The notes under the pieces are model-generated. The model made no database searches, was not told the origin of the DNA, and saw only the letters and a program-made list of their open reading frames with translations. From positions 1-13,406 of the forward strand of contig JAGLFI010000002.1 of the NCBI GenBank assembly GCA_023144585.1: a stretch of 13,406 bases of DNA. The letters run 5' to 3'. This document shows, piece by piece, positions 8,537-13,406 of the stretch (position 1 is its first letter; the number at the start of each line of letters is the position of its first letter). The translations under genes and the position numbers were made by a program. This DNA comes from Desulfobacula sp. (lineage in GTDB: Bacteria; Desulfobacterota; Desulfobacteria; Desulfobacterales; Desulfobacteraceae).

Positions 8537-8563
8537 TTGACAAAAGTTGTAAAACCCCATAAA
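8537..8563 (+). promoter_or_regulatory. possible porin promoter
   Basis: A consensus -35 TTGACA lies at 8537-8542. The -10 is ambiguous: CATAAA (8558-8563, spacer 15) or TAAAAA (8560-8565, spacer 17), each 4 of 6. The remaining leader of about 95 nt before the porin ATG is long enough to hold post-transcriptional control, as is common for porin mRNAs. A short CCCC/GGGG inverted repeat (8555-8569) overlaps the -10 area. Confidence 0.4.
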
Positions 8564-8665
8564 AAGGGGAAGAATCTGAATATTGGCGTTTAAAAGGAGC
8601 GGTGGTATTCAGGTGGTGAACAATAATGATAAATAGTTTTATCAAAAACGTTTAAGGAGAAAAAG

Positions 8666-9712
8666 ATGAAAAAATTAATTGCTCTTGTTGCAGCAATGGT
8701 AATGATTTCAGGATATGCATATGCTGCAGACTGGAATTTTTATGGTAGTGCCCGTGTCGATACAACTTGGACAGACACAACGGCAGCTGGTGCTACTAGT
8801 GGTGTAGATCAGTTTTCCCTAGGACTTCAGAGTAACGCACGTATTGGTGCAAATGTAAAAGTCAGTGATGAGCTTTCAGGTCGTTTTGAATATGGCTCTG
8901 CCCCTAGCCTTCGTTTGCTATACGCAACGTGGAATTTTGGTTCAGGTTCCTTTGTAGTTGGCCAGGCTTATACTCCCCTTATGCTGCTCCAGTCTAATCA
9001 GATTGGTTTTGATGACAATGATATGGTTGGTTGGGGTACTGCCTACAGTGGTCGAAAAGCCCAGTTGAAGTTAGTATTTGGTGATTTCCAGATTGCTGCA
9101 GTAACGCCAGACTCAAATACTCTCGGTGTTGTCGGTGGTGTGGCAGAGAATAATATACCTCAATTACATGCCAGTTATCTGTTTAAAATGGATAATTTTT
9201 CAGCAAAGGTTGCGGCTGGTTATGATGCGTATAAAATCAATATTATCGGTGATTCCCATGATGTTAAGTCCTATGTTGTTGCTGCTAATGCTACTTTTAA
9301 CTTTGGTGCAGGTTATCTCAAAGGTGGTTTATGGGCAGGCGATAACGCTGGTGCGTTGATTTATATTGATGTTGATGGTAGTAATATGGTTGCTGGAGGC
9401 CCTCCTAACGATGGTCGTGCTGCAGTTAGTGGTACTCAGGTTCTTGATAATGCCGGCTTTGGTTATACTGCTATTCTTGGTTACAAATTTAGTGATATGT
9501 TCGCTTTTGAAGCGGGTTATGGCTTTGTTGAAACAGAGCTTGATCTATCTAATACAGAAAATGAAGCTTCTACTTATTATGTCCAGAGTACAGTCACTTT
9601 GGCTCCTGGTGTATTCTTTGTTCCTGAATTCGGTAAGGTTGATTACAGTAAAACAACAGGTACTATAGAGGACATAACCTATTTTGCTATTAAATGGCAG
9701 ATTAATTTCTAA
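8666..9712 (+). CDS. outer-membrane beta-barrel porin
   Basis: This 348-aa protein forms an outer-membrane channel for small solutes. A classical signal peptide ends in YAYA at residues 17-20 and gives mature ADWNFYGSARV. The mature chain has no Cys and alternates hydrophobic and polar residues with aromatic girdles, as in 16-stranded porins. It ends in WQINF, and the terminal Phe is the BAM-recognition signal. Asp/Gly/Asn-rich stretches fit surface loops, for example around residues 232-252. AAGGAGA (8654-8660) lies just before the ATG. Codons favour T-ending forms more than in neighbours, suggesting high expression. The gene has a possible own promoter upstream and a strong terminator downstream. 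The substrate cannot be told. It resembles deltaproteobacterial porins by general character only. Confidence 0.88.
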   Translation: MKKLIALVAAMVMISGYAYAADWNFYGSARVDTTWTDTTAAGATSGVDQFSLGLQSNARIGANVKVSDELSGRFEYGSAPSLRLLYATWNFGSGSFVVGQAYTPLMLLQSNQIGFDDNDMVGWGTAYSGRKAQLKLVFGDFQIAAVTPDSNTLGVVGGVAENNIPQLHASYLFKMDNFSAKVAAGYDAYKINIIGDSHDVKSYVVAANATFNFGAGYLKGGLWAGDNAGALIYIDVDGSNMVAGGPPNDGRAAVSGTQVLDNAGFGYTAILGYKFSDMFAFEAGYGFVETELDLSNTENEASTYYVQSTVTLAPGVFFVPEFGKVDYSKTTGTIEDITYFAIKWQINF

Positions 9713-9734
9713 TTTGAATTCAATTAGAAATTAA
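9702..9734 (+). repeat. AT-rich perfect inverted repeat over the porin stop codon
   Basis: The arms TTAATTTCTAATT (9702-9714) and AATTAGAAATTAA (9722-9734) are exact reverse complements, separated by 7 nt. The porin stop codon TAA (9710-9712) lies within the left arm. In RNA it folds into a 13-bp hairpin just upstream of the main terminator. A role in 3'-end stability is plausible. Confidence 0.85.
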
Positions 9735-9758
9735 GTTTTATACCACCTGAATTTTATG

Positions 9759-9793
9759 GGCCTGGTGATGGAAATTTCATCACCAGGCCTTTT
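9759..9793 (+). terminator. rho-independent terminator of the porin gene
   Basis: A perfect 12-bp stem pairs GGCCTGGTGATG (9759-9770) with CATCACCAGGCC (9778-9789) around a 7-nt loop, and is followed by TTTT (9790-9793). There is no matching T-run on the minus strand, so it acts on + strand transcripts. Confidence 0.9.
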
Positions 9794-9935
9794 GATTTGA
9801 TCCTCCAATTCTTTCAGCGGTGGTTATAAAAGGTATTTTTTCTTCCTCCTCATATTCCTTATGGCAGGTGAATTGCCATGCTTGTATATTGATCATGGGA
9901 AGTCGCATGTCAAAAAGGAGGGGACATCTTTATGC

Positions 9936-9972
9936 TATTGCTTGACAATACTATTGCAGGATGTATAATACA
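9936..9972 (+). promoter_or_regulatory. candidate HigA operators within the higBA promoter
   Basis: Two 11-bp palindromes lie here: CAATA-C-TATTG (9946-9956) in the spacer and TGTAT-A-ATACA (9962-9972) over the -10. Their centres are 16 bp apart. A further TATTG at 9936-9940 pairs with CAATA at 9946-9950 across the -35. Antitoxin binding here would block RNA polymerase, matching the usual autoregulation of higBA. The sites are visible; their use by HigA is inferred. Confidence 0.45.
9942..9969 (+). promoter_or_regulatory. higBA promoter
   Basis: Both elements are perfect: TTGACA (9942-9947) and TATAAT (9964-9969), with a 16-bp spacer. The predicted start point falls 7 nt past the -10, at about 9976, which is the A of the toxin ATG. 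Confidence 0.85.
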
Positions 9973-9975
9973 GGC

Positions 9976-10257
9976 ATGATTAAGTCATTTAAATGTAAAG
10001 AAACAAAAAAAATATTTAATCGTATCTATTCAACAAAATGGTCAAAGAATATACAAACCGTGGCTTTTAGAAAATTGAGAATGCTTAAAAACTCAAAGAA
10101 TTTAACCGATTTAAAGATATCGCCATCTAACCGGTTAGAGAAGCTGAAAGGGAACAGGAAAGATCAATATAGCATCAGAATTAATGACCAGTGGCGGGTA
10201 TGTTTGATTTGGCAGCATCCAGATGCTTATCATGTTGAAATAGTGGATTACCATTAA
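9976..10257 (+). CDS. higB: HigB-family toxin (RelE superfamily mRNA interferase)
   Basis: HigB toxins cleave mRNA in the ribosome and stop translation unless bound by HigA. This 93-aa chain begins MIKSFKCKETKKIF and ends IVDYH, both hallmarks of the HigB family. The central KLKGNRKDQYSIRINDQWRVCLIW (about residues 54-77) matches the RelE-fold core with its conserved basic and aromatic residues. I chose ATG 9976 rather than the in-frame ATG 9961 because the -10 box (9964-9969) would lie inside the longer form and family members start with MIKSF. No ribosome-binding site sits before 9976 on the predicted transcript. The stop overlaps the higA ribosome-binding site, so toxin and antitoxin are co-transcribed, toxin first. 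Confidence 0.93.
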   Translation: MIKSFKCKETKKIFNRIYSTKWSKNIQTVAFRKLRMLKNSKNLTDLKISPSNRLEKLKGNRKDQYSIRINDQWRVCLIWQHPDAYHVEIVDYH

Positions 10258-10268
10258 GGAGGTAAAAA

Positions 10269-10580
10269 ATGGAAAAAATAAAATCAGTCCACCCTGGGGA
10301 AATACTTTTGGAAGAGTTTATCAAGCCTTTGGGAATCAGTCAGTATAAATTATCAAAAGATATTAATGTGTCTCAAATGAAAATAAGTGAAATTGTAAAC
10401 AAAAAAAGAAGGGTCACTGTGGATACAGCATTAAGACTTTCAAAATATTTTGGGGTTTCCTCTGAATTTTGGATGGGTATTCAAAATGATTATGATGTGG
10501 AAAATGTAATAGACAACAAAGAAATTTATAGCAATATTGAGAAGATTCAACCCTTTGTAAAAAATATGCTTATGGCATAA
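10269..10580 (+). CDS. higA: HigA-family antitoxin (XRE-type DNA-binding protein)
   Basis: This 103-aa antitoxin binds and neutralises HigB and represses the shared promoter. The start SVHPGEILLEEFIKPLGISQ is characteristic of the HigA branch of XRE regulators. The helix-turn-helix spans about residues 23-65, with YKLSKDINVSQMKISEIVN followed by DTALRLSKYFGVSSEFWMG. A very strong ribosome-binding site AAGGAGGT (10256-10263) overlaps the higB stop (10255-10257) and lies 5 nt before the ATG. This suggests antitoxin is made in excess of toxin. No terminator is seen after it, so transcripts may run into the cyclase remnant. Confidence 0.93.
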   Translation: MEKIKSVHPGEILLEEFIKPLGISQYKLSKDINVSQMKISEIVNKKRRVTVDTALRLSKYFGVSSEFWMGIQNDYDVENVIDNKEIYSNIEKIQPFVKNMLMA

Positions 10581-10590
10581 CGAGAATTCC

Positions 10591-10604
10591 GGGGACAGTT
10601 TATG
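10591..10604 (+). repeat. short repeat GGGGACAGTTTATG, matching one upstream of higBA
   Basis: The sequence GGGGACA-GT-TTATG downstream of higA resembles GGGGACA-TCT-TTATG at 9920-9934 upstream of higB. Both are followed within 15 nt by ACAAT. Similar GGGGACAG-type motifs are familiar to me from dispersed intergenic repeats of deltaproteobacteria, but I cannot check that here. The pair may mark the edges of an inserted higBA module. Confidence 0.4.
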
Positions 10605-10641
10605 ACAATGGTCAACGAATATATTATTCGATTGGGGATAA

Positions 10642-11760
10642 ATGGACAAATATTATAAAGAGCGTTTCCATGTTCAGCGAAACCTGATTCACAAGATCGC
10701 TCCCTTGATGGAAGTCAATGAGATCATTGAAAAGGTCAGAGAAGAACTCCGAAGGATTATTCCCAATGCCATGGAGGTGTGTATCCTTTTACTGGATCCG
10801 GATGCGGATCAATTACCAGTCCTTTGCAATGTGCCTTATATGAAGAACCTGTGAACTACCAGTCCTGCAAACGGGACCGGCCTGCAGTACAAAAAGCGAT
10901 TCAGGAGAAAAAGGCCGTGGTGGTGGCTCAAAGTGAACCGGTAAAACGTATGGACAATGCCATTGTTGCCATCGGATCGGAATATGCCATGCCTGTTTTT
11001 GTGAAAGATCAGGTTCTGGCAGCCATCAGTGTCGTCATTCAGCCATTGATCCGGTATACCCGGCGGGATTTTGCAGATATTTTAGGAAACATTATTTTAA
11101 GTGCCAAGCACCAATGGGAAACCACCCAGGAAAAAATTCGTATCAGTCAAAAATTAACCAATATGGCACCCTTTGTCCCCGGATCTGTGCGGTATATGGT
11201 GGATAAAAATCCGGAACTTTTGAGCCAGGAAAAAGAGAGAAAAGATGTGACCATCCTGTTTTTAGATCTGGAAGGATATACAAAGCTGAGTGCCAGTCTG
11301 CCGGAAGTAGAAGTCAATGCAGCCATTGAAAAAATGTTTTCCAGTTTTGTAGATCCCATTCAAAGATTCCACGGAGATATCAATGAGACAGCCGGGGACG
11401 GGCTTATGATCATCTTTAAAGACCATGATGCAAAGACCAATGCGGTAAGCGGCCTTTGAAATTATGGATCGTAACAGGGCTGTCAACCAGTCCTTGGAAT
11501 CTGTCATGGGGCCTCTTAATGTGAATATCGGGATTAATTCGGGTTCCGCCCTTGTTACGCGCATGACCTTTACAGCCACAGGAACTGTGACCAATATCGC
11601 CGCCCGTTTGTCAGATTTTGCCAAAGGTGGAGACATTCTCATGGGTGAACAAACTAAAAAAATGGTGGGGGGGTTATGGCCGGTGTATCCTCTGGGGCCT
11701 GCCAGGTTAAAAGAGGTTAAAGACCCTTTGCCGGTTTTTTCACTTCTCCGGGCTCCCTAA
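10642..11760 (+). pseudogene. broken GAF-domain class III adenylate/guanylate cyclase
   Basis: Three consecutive reading-frame blocks together encode one protein. Block 1 (10642 to about 10840) and the start of block 2 (about 10843-11450) form a GAF sensor domain ending near DILGNIILSAKHQWE. A signalling helix and the class III cyclase domain follow. FLDLEGYT supplies the first metal Asp (codon 11265-11267) and ETAGDG the second. Block 3 (11452-11760) continues with AAFEIMDRNRAVN, GINSGSALV, TATGTVTNIAAR (conserved Asn and Arg) and the C-terminal end. Frameshifts lie near 10838-10845 (one base missing) and 11446-11453 (one base gained or two lost). About 7-12 residues normally found between SGxALV and the TxTATG motif are absent near 11556. 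Product would be inactive unless these are sequence errors. The ATG at 10642 follows an in-frame stop. Confidence 0.85.
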
Positions 11761-13007
11761 GGATTCAATTGGTCAAGATTGTCTCGGATAACCTTAAATA
11801 GATCAGTATAAATTTTTGACTGCCCGTACTTTTTTTCATGTTCTGCAAGCAATGGGGTATAAGTTTTTGTCACGGCTTGAATCATTTTTATCATCAAAAA
11901 ATCAAGCTTTTGCGGCCGGATATTTATATCCCGGGCAAATTTTTTAAACGATTGTTCTTTGATCCTGTCATGTCTAAATGTCTGGCCGATAGCCATGGCA
12001 AATTTATTATCCAGGGGGTAAACTTGCGTGGACAGCAGATCATAAAATGGTGCTAATTGTAAATTTGGTTCATGGATGATAGAAAAATTTTTCCCGTGTG
12101 CATCATGATTCCCAATCAAATAGTTGAATATCATTATATGAGCAAGATTAATTCTTACATCCACCCCCGAATCAGAAAGAAATTCATCTGCCAACTGCCT
12201 GCATTGCAGAAAACCCGGACCGCCGGTTTCCTGATATTTCCGGTCGACGGGCACCCCCATTGCCTGGCAAAAATTTTCCTGATGAATGCGGTGGACCTTC
12301 CGGGTGGTCTTTTCCCTGTCATACCGATTGACAACAAACAATTCATGGTTGCCGATCTTCATCAATCTTGAATCCGGTACCACCAATCCAATTTTTAGAG
12401 CCAATTCCATGCAAAAGGCTTCATTCCTTGGGATATCAGGGAAAGCGGCATTGGCAGGTTTAATAATATGGATGGTTGGCGAACCTGAAGTAACCGGTAA
12501 ATAAAATTGATTTTTTTCAATATAAACAGGCAATTTATCCTGAGCACCTGCAATAGATAGTCTGGCTTTTTTCATCTCGGGAAACAGTGTGTATTTTGCC
12601 GGATTACCTGTGATTTTATCCAGAGCCTCCACCAATTCGGTATTGATACATTCATATTGTCCAGGGGTGAAATCCATCTTACTTTCTTCATGAATGATTG
12701 AAAGAGCGCTGGCACAATCTTCCCCAAAATTTTCAAGAAAAGCAAACGTATCTTTTTTGTCAAACCTGCGATTGAATGCCAGAATAGTTCGTGCATTATT
12801 TTCAGGGAGCAGGTTTTCAAAAAAAGCCGTGCTGATTGCCGGGGAGTATTTTTTGTCTGTGCAGGGAAGAGAAAGAGCAATAGGCCGTTCAATATTATTG
12901 AGCCAATCTTGAGAGTACTGGAATACCACCCTTCCTTTTGTATGTCGTTCCAATGTCCCAACCAATTGTTCATTCCATATCATCAAAAGCTTATCTTTGT
13001 TCTTCAT
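11757..13007 (-). CDS. hipA: HipA-family serine/threonine kinase toxin
   Basis: HipA kinases phosphorylate glutamyl-tRNA synthetase or related targets and trigger growth arrest; HipB restrains them. The 416-aa chain is complete. The N-terminal subdomain (about 6-105) contains RPIALSLP and FFENLLPEN. The kinase core shows the phosphorylatable-loop Ser151 in SIAGAQDK, ATP-binding Lys183 in HIIKP, catalytic Asp302 and Asn307 in GNHDAHGKN, and metal Asp323 in PFYDLLS. These align with Ser150, Lys181, Asp309 and Asp332 of E. coli HipA. The start ATG (13007-13005) overlaps hipB by 17 nt and has AAGGAAGA before it. Its stop overlaps the cyclase pseudogene stop by 4 nt, tail to tail. The substrate here is unknown. 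Confidence 0.95.
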   Translation of the reverse strand: MKNKDKLLMIWNEQLVGTLERHTKGRVVFQYSQDWLNNIERPIALSLPCTDKKYSPAISTAFFENLLPENNARTILAFNRRFDKKDTFAFLENFGEDCASALSIIHEESKMDFTPGQYECINTELVEALDKITGNPAKYTLFPEMKKARLSIAGAQDKLPVYIEKNQFYLPVTSGSPTIHIIKPANAAFPDIPRNEAFCMELALKIGLVVPDSRLMKIGNHELFVVNRYDREKTTRKVHRIHQENFCQAMGVPVDRKYQETGGPGFLQCRQLADEFLSDSGVDVRINLAHIMIFNYLIGNHDAHGKNFSIIHEPNLQLAPFYDLLSTQVYPLDNKFAMAIGQTFRHDRIKEQSFKKFARDINIRPQKLDFLMIKMIQAVTKTYTPLLAEHEKKYGQSKIYTDLFKVIRDNLDQLNP

Positions 13008-13212
13008 TTTTCTTCCTTGAAGGGAGAGTATCCGGGGTTAAGTAAATCAGAAGACCTAAAGCCCTGGCTAAATCAAACACTTTATTCATCTGAATCGTTT
13101 CTTTTCCACGCTCAACATCACTGATGAACTTCACACTAACCCCGGTGATATCAGCCAGATCCCCCTGAGTCATTTTTTTCTTTTTGCGGGTGTCCTTTAA
13201 TGCCCTGCCCAT
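12991..13212 (-). CDS. hipB: HipB-type XRE antitoxin/repressor
   Basis: This 73-aa DNA-binding protein should neutralise HipA and repress the operon. An XRE helix-turn-helix fills about residues 1-56: MGRALKDTRKKKKMTQGDLA, then TGVSVKFISDVERGKE and VFDLARALGL. A short basic/acidic tail (PSRKKNEEQR) follows, shorter than the E. coli HipB tail. I chose ATG at 13212 because the longer TTG-start form (from 13257) would contain both promoter elements. The predicted mRNA has only about 10 nt before this ATG and no clear ribosome-binding site. It is the first gene of a two-gene operon, overlapping hipA by 17 nt. Confidence 0.9.
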   Translation of the reverse strand: MGRALKDTRKKKKMTQGDLADITGVSVKFISDVERGKETIQMNKVFDLARALGLLIYLTPDTLPSRKKNEEQR

Positions 13213-13228
13213 GTATTTAACTAAGCGT

Positions 13229-13257
13229 ATTCTATAGGGGTATCTTATTTTGGTCAA
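13229..13257 (-). promoter_or_regulatory. hipBA promoter
   Basis: Read on the minus strand, TTGACC (13257-13252) and TAGAAT (13234-13229) are separated by exactly 17 bp, each 5 of 6 to consensus. Transcription should begin near 13222, about 10 nt before the hipB ATG. A CTATAG palindrome touches the -10 element. Confidence 0.75.
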
Positions 13258-13271
13258 TTTTAGTTTGACGT

Positions 13272-13296
13272 AAAAACCCTGGCCCTGTAGGCCAGG
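13272..13296 (-). terminator. rho-independent terminator upstream of hipBA (minus strand)
   Basis: On the minus strand CCTGGCC (13296-13290), loop TACAG, GGCCAGG (13284-13278) forms a perfect 7-bp GC-rich stem, followed by G and TTTTT (13276-13272 after one G at 13277). It would stop transcripts entering from beyond the right edge, insulating hipBA. The + strand lacks a T-run. Confidence 0.8.
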
Positions 13297-13301
13297 TCAG
13301 A

Positions 13302-13325
13302 GTTCAAAGGCTTTGCCATTTGAAC
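13302..13325. repeat. inverted repeat next to the terminator
   Basis: GTTCAAA (13302-13308) and TTTGAAC (13319-13325) are exact reverse complements. The inner GGC (13309-13311) and GCC (13315-13317) extend the stem to 10 bp with one bulged A. On the + strand it is followed by ATTTTA, a poor terminator tail. It could be a second 3'-end hairpin of a minus-strand gene outside the window. The rest of 13326-13406 is AT-rich and shows no gene. Confidence 0.6.
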
Positions 13326-13406
13326 ATTTTACTATAGACAAATTATTTCCAAAATTTTGCAAATATTTTTATAATATGAGCCTCTTGCAGAAACTATGAA
13401 TTTTTT

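Larger units (their letters stand above)
9932..9979 (+). other. possible 15-codon leader peptide ORF coupled to higB
   Basis: An ATG at 9932 follows a strong ribosome-binding site AAGGAGGGG (9915-9923) at 8-nt spacing. It reads MLLLDNTIAGCIIQA and stops at TGA 9977-9979, sharing ATGA with the higB start at 9976. The arrangement looks like translational coupling. However, the higBA promoter lies inside this ORF, so it could only be translated from an unseen upstream promoter. It may be chance. Confidence 0.3.

Noticed and set aside
8555..8569. CCCC/GGGG inverted repeat before the porin gene as a terminator of the preceding gene
   Set aside because: Four base pairs only, and no T-run follows; too weak to call.
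9833..9862. Tiny minus-strand ORF starting MRRKKKYLL with a nearby AAGGA
   Set aside because: Nine codons, with a spacing of only 2 nt from the purine stretch and no supporting promoter.
9861..9879. Hairpin ATGGCA-7 nt-TGCCAT upstream of higBA
   Set aside because: Only 6-bp arms, no T-run and no clear relation to the promoter; could be chance.
10779..11459. 226-aa ORF taken as an intact separate cyclase gene
   Set aside because: Its first residues are out-of-frame noise. Real homology starts after the shift near 10840 and the domain continues in another frame after 11450, so it is part of one broken gene.
12072..12371. 99-aa + strand ORF inside hipA
   Set aside because: Antisense to the HipA kinase core with all catalytic motifs; no own start signals.
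13370..13375. TATAAT on the + strand near the right edge
   Set aside because: No acceptable -35 at 15-19 bp and no gene start within the remaining bases.

Overview
The window reads as a chromosomal segment of an AT-rich (roughly 40% GC by eye) Gram-negative anaerobe, most likely a deltaproteobacterial sulfate reducer of the Desulfobacteraceae type. This placement is inferred from protein flavour, the outer-membrane porin, the SPOR protein, an endonuclease-type MutL and GAF-adenylate cyclase remnants. No sequence here fixes the species.

Left part (1-6795, + strand): a tightly packed housekeeping operon. A sigma70-like promoter (TTGACA-N16-TATATT, 47-74) sits across the tail of a probable upstream gene. 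It is followed by a 150-aa protein with a very acidic tail, argS, a membrane-anchored SPOR-domain protein, gatC, gatA, a 64-aa protein of unknown function, and mutL. Gaps are 2-62 nt, and the 64-aa gene overlaps mutL by 23 nt. The operon mixes tRNA charging (ArgS; the GatCA part of the amidotransferase, with gatB not in the window), a peptidoglycan-binding protein and mismatch repair.

Middle (6796-9793, + strand): two exported-protein genes. The first encodes a secreted protein with an N-terminal TolB/CsgG-like domain and a C-terminal FG-GAP (calcium-loop beta-propeller) region. The second encodes a 348-aa outer-membrane porin with a textbook signal peptide and a terminal Phe. The porin gene ends in two tandem hairpins: an AT-rich palindrome over its stop codon and a strong rho-independent terminator.

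Right part (9794-13406): an accessory region. A higBA toxin-antitoxin module (+) has a near-consensus promoter whose predicted start point coincides with the toxin ATG, and its promoter is packed with small palindromes. Next is a broken GAF-class III nucleotide cyclase gene (+), with two frameshifts and an apparent in-frame deletion. It converges, with a 4-nt overlap, on a hipBA module (- strand) that carries intact HipA kinase residues. hipBA has its own promoter and is insulated from upstream minus-strand transcription by a terminator at 13272-13296. Two toxin-antitoxin modules thus bracket a decaying signalling gene, which suggests a plastic insertion region downstream of a conserved operon.

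There is no gene-free stretch over 300 bases. The longest is 9713-9975, which holds the two porin 3' hairpins, a weak hairpin at 9861-9879, and the higBA control region. I see no tRNA, rRNA, CRISPR array, complete insertion sequence or convincing new defence system. The most unusual material is the higBA control region and its flanking repeats.
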